Below are positions 10,010-19,264 of a stretch of DNA of 64,000 bases, piece by piece (within the stretch, counting starts at the first letter, position 1; every line of letters begins with the position of its first letter). Position numbers and translations under genes: made by a program. Below the pieces are notes generated by a model, which saw nothing but the letters and a program-made list of their open reading frames with translations, was not told where the DNA came from and did no database searches. Source of the stretch: Lujinxingia vulgaris (GTDB lineage Bacteria > Myxococcota_A > Bradymonadia > Bradymonadales > Bradymonadaceae); NCBI RefSeq assembly GCF_007997015.1, contig NZ_VOSM01000002.1:248001-312000 (forward strand). Reading direction: 5' to 3'.

Positions 10010-10038
10010 TTTCTATCGAAGTTTGCCTTCCCTTTCAA
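10010..10038 (-). promoter_or_regulatory. Candidate sigma-70 promoter of the FHA-cyclase gene
   Basis: Minus-strand TTGAAA (10033-10038) and TAGAAA (10010-10015) are 17 bases apart, 33 bases before the start codon. The perfect 10-bp palindrome AACGCGCGTT at 10037-10046 touches the -35 box and could be an operator. Confidence 0.45.
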
Positions 10039-10181
10039 CGCGCGTTCACGTTAGAAGGCGCCGCTTTGACCTCGGAATTGTGGCGGCCCTCACGTGGGGG
10101 CGGCGGGAATGGAGCAAGGTCGGCTGTCGGTTGAGTGCGCGCGAGCCGCCCCACCCCCCAAGAGATGCCTGCGGAGAGAAG

Positions 10182-11522
10182 ATGGACGCACATCAAGCGC
10201 GCCTTTTGCTGGTCGACGATGAGGTCGCCCACCTCAAGACCCTGGAGCGCCTCTTCTTAAAGGAGGGCTACCAGGTGGCCACAGCCACCGGGGGGCAGGA
10301 GGCGCTGGATCTGTTGCGTGAGCAGCGCTTTGAGCTGGTGCTCACCGACTTGATGATGCCGGACATCGATGGGATGGATCTGCTCAAGCTGGTGCAGGCG
10401 TTGCAGCCCCAGGCCGAGGTGATCTTGATGACGGCTTTTGGCACGGTGGAGCGTGCGGTGCAGGGCATGAAGGAGGGGGCCTATGATTTTGTGCCCAAGC
10501 CGATCAAGCGCGCCACGATTCTAAAAGCGGTGCGCCAGGCCCTGGAGCGCCAGGCGCTGGTCGAGGAGAACCGCGAGCTCAAGGCGCGCCTGGCCGATCT
10601 GGAAGAAGAGCGCAGCGTGGTGGGGCAGGCCGCGTTGATGCGCGAGGCCGTCGATCGGGTGCGCCAGGTCGCGCCCAGCGACGCCACGGTGCTGATCACC
10701 GGCGAGAGCGGCACGGGCAAAGAACTTTTCGCGCGCATGATCGGGAGGTTGAGCCAGCGCGCCGACAAGCCCTTTGTGGCCATCAACTGCGCGGCGCTGC
10801 CGGAGTCGATCCTGGAGAGCGAGCTCTTCGGCTATGAGAAAGGGGCCTTTACCGGCGCCACCCAGCGTAAGATCGGGCGTTTTGAGGCCGCCGATGGCGG
10901 CACGCTCTTTCTCGATGAGATCGGCGAGTTGTCGCCGCAGGTGCAGGTCAAACTTTTGAGGGTGCTGCAGGAGGGGACGTTTGAGCGCCTGGGCTCCAAC
11001 ACGCCCACCCGGGTGGATGTGCGCGTGGTGGCCGCGACGCATAAAGATCTGGAGGCGGAGCTGCGGGAGGGGACCTTTCGCGAAGATCTTTACTACCGAC
11101 TTAATGTCATCGACATCAAGATCCCGCCGCTTCGCCATCGCATTGAGGATGTGCCCCTGCTCAGCGAGCATTTTTTAAGGCGCTACAACGAGAAGAACCG
11201 CCGCCAGATCGCCGGGTTCACCGCCGAGGCGCTGCAGGCGATGGAGGCCTACCACTGGCCGGGCAACGTGCGGGAGCTTGAGAACGTGGTGGAGCGCGCC
11301 GTGGTGCTCGATCGCGACGAGCGAATCGATGTGGACGATCTGCCCGCGCAGCTTGTGGAGCGTCCGGCGGAGTCGCGCCATATCACCATTCCGCTGGGGA
11401 CCTCGCTCGAAGAGATCGAAAAACGGGTGCTCCACGAAACGCTCAAGATGACTCAGGGCGACAAAAAACTCGCCGCCAAACTTCTGGGCATCGCCACGCG
11501 GACGATTTATCGCAAACTCTGA
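10182..11522 (+). CDS. NtrC-family sigma-54 response regulator
   Basis: 446 residues. The receiver domain (1-125) has the acidic pair Asp12-Asp13, phosphoacceptor Asp56 (TDLMMPD), and the Thr and Lys of MTAF and PKP. The AAA+ domain (about 150-385) has Walker A GESGTGKE, the sigma-54 contact loop GAFTGA and Walker [13 protein letters not shown] Fis-type helix-turn-helix ([17 protein letters not shown]) ends the protein abruptly, only slightly shorter than usual. ATG 10182 has GGAG 5 bases upstream. No histidine kinase gene adjoins it. Two palindromes and a -24/-12 promoter lie just downstream, so the secretion operon is its likely target. Confidence 0.95.
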   Translation: MDAHQARLLLVDDEVAHLKTLERLFLKEGYQVATATGGQEALDLLREQRFELVLTDLMMPDIDGMDLLKLVQALQPQAEVILMTAFGTVERAVQGMKEGAYDFVPKPIKRATILKAVRQALERQALVEENRELKARLADLEEERSVVGQAALMREAVDRVRQVAPSDATVLITGESGTGKELFARMIGRLSQRADKPFVAINCAALPESILESELFGYEKGAFTGATQRKIGRFEAADGGTLFLDEIGELSPQVQVKLLRVLQEGTFERLGSNTPTRVDVRVVAATHKDLEAELREGTFREDLYYRLNVIDIKIPPLRHRIEDVPLLSEHFLRRYNEKNRRQIAGFTAEALQAMEAYHWPGNVRELENVVERAVVLDRDERIDVDDLPAQLVERPAESRHITIPLGTSLEEIEKRVLHETLKMTQGDKKLAAKLLGIATRTIYRKL

Positions 11523-11540
11523 GGGGAAATGAGGCTGGAT

Positions 11541-11553
11541 TGACAAAATGTCA
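11541..11553. promoter_or_regulatory. Palindromic activator site 1
   Basis: TGACAAAATGTCA is an inverted repeat (TGACA-N3-TGTCA) beginning 18 bases after the regulator stop codon. It recurs exactly 40 bases downstream, and the 3 bases before each copy (GAT) also match. The layout is that of an upstream activating sequence for an NtrC-type dimer, about 205 bases before the predicted start of transcription. Confidence 0.7.
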
Positions 11554-11580
11554 GCGTGCCGGCGGAGATCTCGAAGCGAT

Positions 11581-11593
11581 TGACAAAATGTCA
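11581..11593. promoter_or_regulatory. Palindromic activator site 2
   Basis: Second identical copy of TGACAAAATGTCA. Its centre is 40 bases from that of site 1, close to four helical turns, so two regulator dimers would bind on roughly the same face of the DNA. It lies about 165 bases before the predicted transcription start. Confidence 0.7.
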
Positions 11594-11727
11594 ATTCTTG
11601 CGCCTAAACGGGGGCTCGGGCGGCGTCGGTTGAGAAAATTTTTTGGGACCAGGACGTTTAAAAAGATCGCATAAATCAAGGGTGAGTCGGTGTTGAGGGG
11701 TTTGCGTGCTGCGAACGCACCCGAGGT

Positions 11728-11744
11728 TTGGCGTGTTTTTTGCA
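11728..11744 (+). promoter_or_regulatory. Sigma-54 promoter of the gsp operon
   Basis: TTGGCGTGTTTTTTGCA matches the sigma-54 consensus TTGGCACG-N4-TTGCW at all but two positions. The invariant GG (11730-11731) and GC (11742-11743) have the required 12-base offset. Transcription would begin near 11755, about 70 bases before gspC. The remaining 11523-11824 region has only the two palindromes and no gene. Confidence 0.75.
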
Positions 11745-11824
11745 AATTCCCCGGTTGGCGCCTTTGCACCGATGTCTGAAGGCGCGTTGAAGCTGCGCGC
11801 ACCTGCCGCGATGAGACGAGAGCT

Positions 11825-12859
11825 ATGGAAGCGTTTTTTCGAAAATATCAGAGCGCCATCAACCTGGGGTTGCTCGGGATGGGGGCGCTGTTGTCGGCGT
11901 TGATGGTCAATGGTTTTGTGGCCAGTCAGCTGGCGCCCTTTACGGTGCCGGAGGCGCCGAATTATGAGGCGATGCGCCAGCAGAGTGAGCGCCAGAGTCG
12001 CCAGCCCGATCGGGGGCAGAGCTGGAAGGTGGATATCACCGAGCGTTGCCTTTTTGGCTGCCCGGAAGTCGTCGACCCGAACGTGTGTCCGGACGGGTGC
12101 GCGGAGGGCGAGGTCTGTGAGGCGGGGCAGTGTGTGCCGGCTCCCGAGGGTGGCGCGGTCGGCGACGATGTGCCGGTGGCCAGCGACCTGAACATGACGC
12201 TGAGCGGGGTGATGGTTGCCAGCAACCCGCGCTGGTCGATGGCGCTGATCAAAGACAACGGGCAGAACAAGACGATGATGGTGGGCGTAGGTGATCTGAT
12301 CGCCGAGGGCGCTGAGGTTGTGGAGATCCGCCGCGATCGCGTCTTTGTGGAGCGCAACGGCCAGCTGGAGTTCGTGCGTATGGAGGGGGCGACCACGGGC
12401 GATCCTTCGGCGAGCACGCCGCGCTCTTCGGCGGGCGCCTCGCGCACCCCGACCGCCCAGCGCAGCCCCACCGTCGGGCAAGACGCGGCGGTTAAGGGCG
12501 AGCCGACCAACGCGGCCAGCGGCGTGGAGCGCCAGGGGCCCAACTCCTTTAAGGTCGACCGCTCGATGGTGGAGCGTCAGCTCTCCGACCCGGCCGCGCT
12601 CACCCGACAGGCGCGCGTGATGCCCAATTATCGCGATGGTGAGCCCAGCGGGCTGCGTATGGTGGGGGTGACCCCGAGCAGCTTCTACTCGCAGATGGGT
12701 ATCCGCAGCGGCGACATCATCCAGTCGGTTAACGGCACCCCGATCACCAATCAGCGCCAGGCGTTGGAGCTGCTCGAGAAGCTGCGCAGCGAGAACAACG
12801 TGGTCATTGAGGTCGAGCGGCGCGGGCGTACTGAGAAGATGGAGTACACGATTGAATAG
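11825..12859 (+). CDS. gspC: Type II secretion inner-membrane protein GspC, with six-Cys insert
   Basis: 344 residues. One N-terminal transmembrane helix (about 12-34) anchors it in the inner membrane. The homology region around 125-190 would contact the secretin GspD, and a PDZ domain ends the protein (GLRMVGVTPSSFYSQMGIRS to the C terminus). Between the helix and the homology region lies an insert with six cysteines (75, 79, 88, 92, 98, 103) spaced CxxxC-x8-CxxxC-x5-CxxxxC, resembling a small disulfide or metal knot. I do not know this module from classical GspC. It is the first gene of the operon, and GAGAG precedes the ATG. Confidence 0.92.
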   Translation: MEAFFRKYQSAINLGLLGMGALLSALMVNGFVASQLAPFTVPEAPNYEAMRQQSERQSRQPDRGQSWKVDITERCLFGCPEVVDPNVCPDGCAEGEVCEAGQCVPAPEGGAVGDDVPVASDLNMTLSGVMVASNPRWSMALIKDNGQNKTMMVGVGDLIAEGAEVVEIRRDRVFVERNGQLEFVRMEGATTGDPSASTPRSSAGASRTPTAQRSPTVGQDAAVKGEPTNAASGVERQGPNSFKVDRSMVERQLSDPAALTRQARVMPNYRDGEPSGLRMVGVTPSSFYSQMGIRSGDIIQSVNGTPITNQRQALELLEKLRSENNVVIEVERRGRTEKMEYTIE

Positions 12860-12945
12860 CGGGCGTGCGGTGATGGATGCGGCCCCTCAAGCATAGAACC
12901 CAACGCTCGAAGCGCCCCAGGGCGCGCGGGGCGAATGAGACCAAA

Positions 12946-15621
12946 ATGCGATTGAACTTTTTGAACCTCCACAAGCAAGAGATGACCGTGAACCAGGCAG
13001 TAAACGAGAGCAGGAGCGTCGTACGACGCGGCGCGATGGTTGGGGCGATCGTGGGAGCGCTGGTGCTGGCGGCCGCGCCGCAGGCCTTCGCCCAGGGGGC
13101 GGCCAGCTCCGATGAGCCGGCGGTGCTTGAGCGCAACTCCCGTGGGGAGTCCGGCCAGGTGCGCCCGGCCCAGGGCCAGCAGGATCAGGCCCAGGGGCAG
13201 CGTCAGGAGCAGAGCTGGCAGGAGCAGTTCAACCTGCCGCCGAACTTCGACCCGGGCTTTCGGGCGCGCCGCACTCCGGCGAACACGCGGGTGACGATCG
13301 ACTTTCGTCAGTCCAGCCTGGAAGACGTGGTCAAGTTCTTCTCGGGGGCGATGAACATCAACTTCATCATCGCCGACAGTCTGCAGGCCAATAAAACCAT
13401 TACGATCATGGCGCCCGAGGAGATCACGCTGGCCGAGGGCTACCGCGCGTTTCTGGCGGCGCTGAGCATGAACGGTCTGACGGTGGTGCCGATGGGCAAC
13501 TTCCTGAAGATCGTGGAGAGCGGGGCGGCAATCTCCGAGCCCCAGCGTGCCTATGAGGGGGGCGACGTCATCCCTAATGAAGCGCGCATGGTCACCGCGA
13601 TCGTGCCGGTGGAGCGGGCCGAGGTCGGTGAGATTCAGGAGGTGATCACCAACTTCCTCTCCTCGAGCGCGACGGTGGTGCCTTATGGCTCGAGCCTGAT
13701 CATCACCGAGAACGCCTCGAACCTGCGCCGGATTCAGTCGCTGGTAGAGCGCCTCGACCAGGGCGAGGGCGCCTCAAATCTCTATGTGTACCGGGTGCTG
13801 CACGCCGATGCGACGGAGGTCTCCGAGCGGCTCAAAGAGATCTTCGACAGCGGAGACGGCGGCGGAGCCAGTGCCCAACCCCAGACCGCTGCCCAGCGTC
13901 GGGCCGCCGCGCGCGCTCGCCGCGCCGCGGCCAACCAGAACACCGAAGAGGCCGCGGCATCCGAAGGTGGTACGCTGGATGTGCAGATCACCGAGATCAT
14001 CGCCGATGAGCGCACCAACCAGCTGATCATCGTCTCCAACGAGCGCTCCTTTCAGCGCATCAGCGAGATGATCGAGATCCTGGATGTGCCCACCGCCGTG
14101 GGTGGTCAGGTGCACGTGAAGTTTTTGGAGTACGCCAGCGCCGAAGAGCTCTCGCAGACCCTGAGCCAGCTGGCCAGTGGCGTGCAGTCGCAGCAGAACC
14201 AGCGGGGCGGCCAGAATCAACGGGGGGCCGCTGACGCTGCTACCGTCGGTTCGATGTTGCAGGGCGAGGTTCAAATCACGGCCTACCAGCCGACCAACGC
14301 GCTGGTGGTGGTGGCCTCGCCGCGCGACTACGTGGCGCTGGAGCGGGTGATCGACCAGCTCGATGCGCCGCGCCGCCAGGTCTACGTGGAGGCGGTGATC
14401 ATGGAGATCGGCGTCGACCTCGACCGTCAGCTTGAGGTGGGTTTGACCAGCGGGGTTACCCGGGATCTGGACTTCTTGATCCCTGATGATGCGCTCGCGT
14501 CGGGGGCCATTGAGAGCACGCAGGGCTTCGGGCTGGGGCAGAGCAACTTTGGCGGTCTGGGTGGATTGACGGAGGGCGGGCCCGGCGCAAGTCTGGGGCT
14601 TCTGGGACCCTTTTTAACCGTGCCGGGGACCTCGATTTCTCTGCCTGCCTTCGCGCTGCTGATGCAGGCGAGTCAGACGGATAACTCGATCAACGTGCTG
14701 TCGACGCCCTCGATTCTGACGATGGATAACGAAGAGGCCGAGATCGAAGTGGGTGACCGCATTCCGATTCCGCGCGGGCTGGGGTCCGGTGGCGGTCTGG
14801 GAAGTTTGCTGGGGCTGGGCGGTGCTGCCACCGGAGCGACGAACAACGTCAACAGCGCGCTGGGAGGACTCGGCGGGCTGCTCGGCGGCGGATTGCTCGG
14901 CGGAGGGCTGCTGAACCAGTTCGACTACGAAGATATCGGGATCATGCTGCGCATCGTGCCGCAGATCAATGAGAGCGACTACGTGCGCCTTGAGGTCAAC
15001 CAGGAGGTCAGCGACTTAAAAGGCGCCGGCGGTCTGTCGGACGGGGCGCCTCCGACGCGGACACTTCGCAACATCAGCACCACGGTGCTGGTGCGCGACC
15101 AGTCGACGATCGTTATCGGCGGGCTGATGCGGGACATCGAGAACGAGACGATCAACAAGGTCCCCTTCCTCGGGGACATCCCGGTGGTGGGTCTGCTCTT
15201 CCGCAACACCAGCACGAGAACGACCAAGCAGAACCTCATCCTGATGCTCACGCCCTACATCATCGAGGGTGAGGAAGACATGCAGAAGATCTACGAGCGC
15301 AAGATGGAGGAGCGCCGTGAGCTGATGCGTCTCTTTGCCAACCGCGACATGGAGTACATGGCGACGGTGAACTTCCAGAAGAAGAGCGGTCTGATTGAGC
15401 GGATGCGTCAGCGTCTGGACAACGCGGTCTCCGAAGAAGAGGCCCGCCAGCAGGTGCTTGAGCAGTTCAACGATGAGGGGCCACGCTTCCGCATCCTGGG
15501 CGGCTCTGAAGCCGAGAGCGCTGCGCCCGTCGAAGGCAGTGAGGCGCCGGCCGAGGGTGGTCAGGCGCCGGCCGAGGGCGGTGAGACCCCTGCCGCTGAG
15601 CAGCCCGCGGGCGAGGAGTAA
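12946..15621 (+). CDS. gspD: Type II secretion outer-membrane secretin GspD
   Basis: 891 residues from ATG 12946; ATG 12982 would give a shorter signal sequence (AIVGALVLAAAPQAFAQ) and is also plausible. After a Gln-rich spacer come the N0 domain (VTIDFRQSSLEDVVKFFSGA) and repeated N1-N3 domains, one with an Arg/Ala/Gln-rich insert. The secretin domain ends with VPFLGDIPVVGLLFRNTS and LILMLTPYII. A Gly/Leu-rich loop interrupts the secretin domain, and an acidic Ala/Pro/Glu tail follows it. The protein forms the export channel of the T2SS. Its stop is 3 bases before gspE. Confidence 0.97.
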   Translation: MRLNFLNLHKQEMTVNQAVNESRSVVRRGAMVGAIVGALVLAAAPQAFAQGAASSDEPAVLERNSRGESGQVRPAQGQQDQAQGQRQEQSWQEQFNLPPNFDPGFRARRTPANTRVTIDFRQSSLEDVVKFFSGAMNINFIIADSLQANKTITIMAPEEITLAEGYRAFLAALSMNGLTVVPMGNFLKIVESGAAISEPQRAYEGGDVIPNEARMVTAIVPVERAEVGEIQEVITNFLSSSATVVPYGSSLIITENASNLRRIQSLVERLDQGEGASNLYVYRVLHADATEVSERLKEIFDSGDGGGASAQPQTAAQRRAAARARRAAANQNTEEAAASEGGTLDVQITEIIADERTNQLIIVSNERSFQRISEMIEILDVPTAVGGQVHVKFLEYASAEELSQTLSQLASGVQSQQNQRGGQNQRGAADAATVGSMLQGEVQITAYQPTNALVVVASPRDYVALERVIDQLDAPRRQVYVEAVIMEIGVDLDRQLEVGLTSGVTRDLDFLIPDDALASGAIESTQGFGLGQSNFGGLGGLTEGGPGASLGLLGPFLTVPGTSISLPAFALLMQASQTDNSINVLSTPSILTMDNEEAEIEVGDRIPIPRGLGSGGGLGSLLGLGGAATGATNNVNSALGGLGGLLGGGLLGGGLLNQFDYEDIGIMLRIVPQINESDYVRLEVNQEVSDLKGAGGLSDGAPPTRTLRNISTTVLVRDQSTIVIGGLMRDIENETINKVPFLGDIPVVGLLFRNTSTRTTKQNLILMLTPYIIEGEEDMQKIYERKMEERRELMRLFANRDMEYMATVNFQKKSGLIERMRQRLDNAVSEEEARQQVLEQFNDEGPRFRILGGSEAESAAPVEGSEAPAEGGQAPAEGGETPAAEQPAGEE

Positions 15622-15624
15622 GGC

Positions 15625-17361
15625 ATGTATAACCGTCAGCCACTGGGTGAGATCTTGATGCAGTTGGGCAAGCTGGAGCCCGCCGGGCTGCAGCGCGGCC
15701 TGAAGATGCAGGCCGAGAAGGGCGGTCGCATTGGCGAGGTGCTGCGCGAGCTGGAGCTCGTCAGCGATGAGGATGTGGCCATGGCGCTCTCGCGCCAGCT
15801 TGACTACCCCTTTGAGCCCAAGATCGAAGCCGACGCCATCGACCTGATGCTGCTGGAGCGATTGCAGCTGGGGTGGGCGCGCGACCACGGGGTTTTGCCC
15901 TTTGATGTGCGCCGCGGGCATGTGCTGGTGGCCACCGATGATCCCCTGGCGGTGGAGGTGCTCGACGAGGTGCGCTTCCTGACCGGGATGGAGGCGCTGC
16001 CGGTGGTGGTGCCCACCGGGGCGTTGCAGGAGGCCATCAACAAGGCGTTCGACCGCAAAAGCCGCCAGCTTGGCGCAGGTCTCGATGAGCTCGATGAGGC
16101 GGAGAACCCGCACGCCGAAGAGGCCAGCCTGGACATCAACGACCTGCTCGACGCGGGTGATGATGATGAGGCGCCGGTCATTCGTTTTGTGAACAGCCTC
16201 TTTGTGCAGTCGGTGCGTGAGCGCGCCAGCGATATTCATATTGAGGCCGGCGATAAAGAGATCACGGTGCGTTTTCGCATCGACGGGGTGCTCAAAGAGG
16301 TGGCCAGCCCGCCCAAGCGTTTTCACTCCTCGATCATCACGCGCATCAAGATCATGGCCGGGCTGAACATCGCCGAGAAACGCCTTCCGCAGGATGGTCG
16401 TATCCGCATCAAGATGGCCGGCAAGGACATCGATATTCGTGTGGCGACGGCGCCGGCGGTGCACGGGGAGCGCATCACGATGCGTCTTCTCGATAAGTCG
16501 GCGGTGCTCTTGAACCTGCGCGACATCGGCATGGCCGAGGATCATCTTCGCGACATGATGCGGCTGATCTTTCGGCCCCACGGCATCATCCTGGTCACCG
16601 GCCCGACCGGTAGCGGTAAGACGACGACGCTCTACAGCGCGCTCAGCGAGATCAACAGCCCGGATAAGAACATCCTGACGATTGAAGACCCGGTCGAGTA
16701 CCAGCTCGAGGGGATCAGTCAGATGCAGGTCAACCCGAAGATTCAGCTGACCTTTGCGGCCGGGTTACGCAGCTACCTTCGCCACGATCCGGACGTGATC
16801 ATGGTCGGTGAGATCCGTGACGTGGAGACGGCGGAAATGGCCATTCAGGCGTCTTTGACCGGTCACCTCGTCTTCTCGACCCTGCACACCAACGACGCGG
16901 CCGGTGCGTTTACGCGTCTGACCGACATGGGCGTGGAGCCCTTCCTGGTGAGCTCGACGGTGATTTGCTCGCTGGCGCAGCGCCTTGTGCGCCGGCTCTG
17001 CGGGGAGTGCAAGGTGGCCTACCAGCCCACCGCCGAGGAGCTCGCCGAGGTGGGGCTGACGCCGGCAGTGGTGGCCGAGCGCACCGGTGGGCATCTCTTT
17101 AAGCCGGGCGAAGACAGCGAGTGTCCCAACTGCCTGGGGCTTGGCTACAAGGGGCGAATGGGCATCTACGAGATCATGCGTGTGGAAGATGAGGTGCGCC
17201 GGCTTGTGATGAACCGGGCGGACGCCGGGACGATCAAGAAGGAGGCGGGGCGTCAGGGCATGCGCAGTCTGCGCGATGACGGCGCGCTGAAGATTCTGGC
17301 GGGAAGCACCACCATCGAAGAGGTGATGCGCGTGACCCAGGAAGACTTTGTGGAGGCGTAA
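15625..17361 (+). CDS. gspE: Type II secretion ATPase GspE
   Basis: 578 residues. The N-terminal domain (about 1-130) is of the GspE/PilB N1 type. The ATPase core has Walker A GPTGSGKTT with Lys332, an Asp box and Walker B DPDVIMVGEIRD. A four-cysteine zinc site (CGEC and CPNC) lies before LGYKGRMGIYE, as usual. It powers pseudopilus assembly from the cytoplasm. GAGGAG straddles the gspD stop and serves as the ribosome site. Confidence 0.97.
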   Translation: MYNRQPLGEILMQLGKLEPAGLQRGLKMQAEKGGRIGEVLRELELVSDEDVAMALSRQLDYPFEPKIEADAIDLMLLERLQLGWARDHGVLPFDVRRGHVLVATDDPLAVEVLDEVRFLTGMEALPVVVPTGALQEAINKAFDRKSRQLGAGLDELDEAENPHAEEASLDINDLLDAGDDDEAPVIRFVNSLFVQSVRERASDIHIEAGDKEITVRFRIDGVLKEVASPPKRFHSSIITRIKIMAGLNIAEKRLPQDGRIRIKMAGKDIDIRVATAPAVHGERITMRLLDKSAVLLNLRDIGMAEDHLRDMMRLIFRPHGIILVTGPTGSGKTTTLYSALSEINSPDKNILTIEDPVEYQLEGISQMQVNPKIQLTFAAGLRSYLRHDPDVIMVGEIRDVETAEMAIQASLTGHLVFSTLHTNDAAGAFTRLTDMGVEPFLVSSTVICSLAQRLVRRLCGECKVAYQPTAEELAEVGLTPAVVAERTGGHLFKPGEDSECPNCLGLGYKGRMGIYEIMRVEDEVRRLVMNRADAGTIKKEAGRQGMRSLRDDGALKILAGSTTIEEVMRVTQEDFVEA

Positions 17362-17447
17362 GGGCGTCTTCGGGCGCGGCCGCCAGAACGCCGGCGGCAG
17401 GGCGCAAATCGATGGCGCAACGACACGGACTCTAAGGGCAATCAGGT

Positions 17448-18674
17448 ATGCCGGTTTACGAATACAAAGGGCTGAATAAGGCCGGGAAGACGGTCAAGGG
17501 GATTCTCGACGCCGAGAGCCAGAACGCGCTTCGCCAGGCGTTGGTGGCGCGCGGGATCTTTGTGACCGAGGTCTTCGAGGGCAAAGGCTCCAGGTCGGCC
17601 GGCGGCAGCGGCGATGTGGACTTTCGCAAGATGCTCGAGCGGGTCACGCTCAGCGACATCGCCGTGCTCACCCGTCAGATGGCCACCCTGATTCGCGCGG
17701 GCATTCCGCTGGTGGAGGCGCTCAACGCGCTGACCGACCAGGCCGAGAAGGATGAGCTCAAGCGCACGCTCAGCGATGTGCGCCGCAAGGTCAATGAGGG
17801 CTCCAGCCTGGCCAACGCGCTGAGCGACCACCCCAAACACTTCAGCAACCTCTATATCAACATGGTTAAGGCCGGGGAGAGCTCGGGTAACCTGGATATG
17901 GTGCTCAGCCGCCTGACGGACTTCCTCGATGCGCAGATCGAGCTTCGGGGCAAGGTCATCGGCGCGATGATCTACCCGGTGTTGATGATGGTGGTGGGCA
18001 TCGTGGTGCTGGGGCTGATCTTTACCTTTGTGATCCCCAAGGTCACCGCGATCTTTGAGGATCAGGGCGCGGCGCTGCCCTGGATCACTTCGGTGCTCAT
18101 CGGGATCAGCAATATCCTGAGCGGGTACTGGTTTGTGGTCTTTCCGCTTTTGATCGGCCTTGTGGTGGGCTTTGTGCAGTGGAAGCGCACCGAGAAGGGC
18201 ACCCGTCAGTGGGACCGCTTTATTTTGAAGACGCCCGTGGTCGGGCCGCTGGTGCGCATGATCGCCATCTCGCGCTTTGCCAGCACGCTGGCCACGCTGC
18301 TGGCCAGCGGCGTGCCCCTTTTGACGGCGATGGACATCGTCAAAAACATCCTGGGGAACACGCGCCTGGTCGAGGTGATTGAAGATGCGCGGGTGAACAT
18401 CCGAGAGGGTGAGAGCATCGCGCAGCCGCTGAAGCGCTCCGGGGAGTTTCCGCCGCTGGTCACGCACATGATCGCGGTGGGTGAGGCCTCCGGGCAGCTC
18501 GAAGAGATGCTGGAGAATGTGGCGATCAGCTACACCCAGCAGACCGACATCCGCATTCAGGCGATGACCAAGATTCTGGAGCCGATCATGATCGTGGGGC
18601 TGGGTGTGGCGGTGGCGGTGATCGTGTTTGCGGTGATGATGCCGATTCTCAAGCTCAATCAGACGGTGATGTGA
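17448..18674 (+). CDS. gspF: Type II secretion inner-membrane platform GspF
   Basis: 408 residues. MPVYEYKGLNKAGKTVKG is the typical GspF/PilC start. Two repeated cytoplasmic GspF domains (around 70-195 and 270-395) are separated by transmembrane helices (AMIYPVLMMVVGIVVLGLIF and IAVAVIVF-type segments). It links the GspE ATPase to the pseudopilus. The 86-base gap from gspE holds a GC-rich inverted repeat but no gene. Confidence 0.96.
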   Translation: MPVYEYKGLNKAGKTVKGILDAESQNALRQALVARGIFVTEVFEGKGSRSAGGSGDVDFRKMLERVTLSDIAVLTRQMATLIRAGIPLVEALNALTDQAEKDELKRTLSDVRRKVNEGSSLANALSDHPKHFSNLYINMVKAGESSGNLDMVLSRLTDFLDAQIELRGKVIGAMIYPVLMMVVGIVVLGLIFTFVIPKVTAIFEDQGAALPWITSVLIGISNILSGYWFVVFPLLIGLVVGFVQWKRTEKGTRQWDRFILKTPVVGPLVRMIAISRFASTLATLLASGVPLLTAMDIVKNILGNTRLVEVIEDARVNIREGESIAQPLKRSGEFPPLVTHMIAVGEASGQLEEMLENVAISYTQQTDIRIQAMTKILEPIMIVGLGVAVAVIVFAVMMPILKLNQTVM

Positions 18675-18680
18675 AGGAGG

Positions 18681-18696
18681 CCGGGCATCTGCCCGG
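18681..18696 (+). other. Short intra-operon hairpin between gspF and gspG
   Basis: CCGGGCATCTGCCCGG forms a 6-bp stem with a 4-base loop just after the gspF stop. It has no T-run. It could mark an RNA processing site that raises the level of the major-pseudopilin message (inference). Confidence 0.35.
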
Positions 18697-18782
18697 TCAC
18701 AACAAGATCAAGAAAGGCAACGAAGTTGCATAACCCGCGCGTCGCATCGAGGGCGCGCTTTAACAGCACGAGGAGCACGACG

Positions 18783-19205
18783 ATGAAGATGAAGACGATG
18801 AAGCGACGCGAAGAGATGGTTCGGGCGGCGGCCAGCATCAAGTCGGCCCGCGGGATGACGCTGGTGGAGATCATGATCGTGATCACGATCATGGCCTCGA
18901 TCATGGGCGTGGTCGGTGTGTTTGTGTTCGGCGCGATTGACCGCGCCAACGAGCGCACCGCGTCCATCGAGATTCAGCAGCTCAACCAGCTGGTCAACTC
19001 CTTCTACCTGACGACCACGCCGAACCGGCTCCCCAACGAGCTCGAAGAGATGACCCAGGGCGCCGCACCCCTGACCAAAGACATCCCCACCGATCCCTGG
19101 GGCAATGACTACATCTACGTGAAGAGCGGCAACCGTGACTTTGAGATCTTCAGCGTGGGGCCTGACGGCAGCGAAGGCACCGAAGATGACGTGCGCGCGG
19201 AGTAA
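18783..19205 (+). CDS. gspG: Type II secretion major pseudopilin GspG
   Basis: 140 residues from ATG 18783, with GAGGAG 8 bases upstream. A 24-residue basic leader ends in ARG, cleaved before MTLVEIMIVITIMAS. Mature Glu5 and the hydrophobic helix are intact. The C-terminal domain has the GspG calcium-site signature region (PTDPWGNDYIYV) and ends DGSEGTEDDVRAE. It forms the shaft of the pseudopilus after processing by a prepilin peptidase, whose gene is not in this window. Confidence 0.96.
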   Translation: MKMKTMKRREEMVRAAASIKSARGMTLVEIMIVITIMASIMGVVGVFVFGAIDRANERTASIEIQQLNQLVNSFYLTTTPNRLPNELEEMTQGAAPLTKDIPTDPWGNDYIYVKSGNRDFEIFSVGPDGSEGTEDDVRAE

Positions 19206-19264
19206 GTTTTGAGGTCGCTCGCCACGTAGGTTTCACGCATCAGGTCACCGCAGGGAGCATCATC

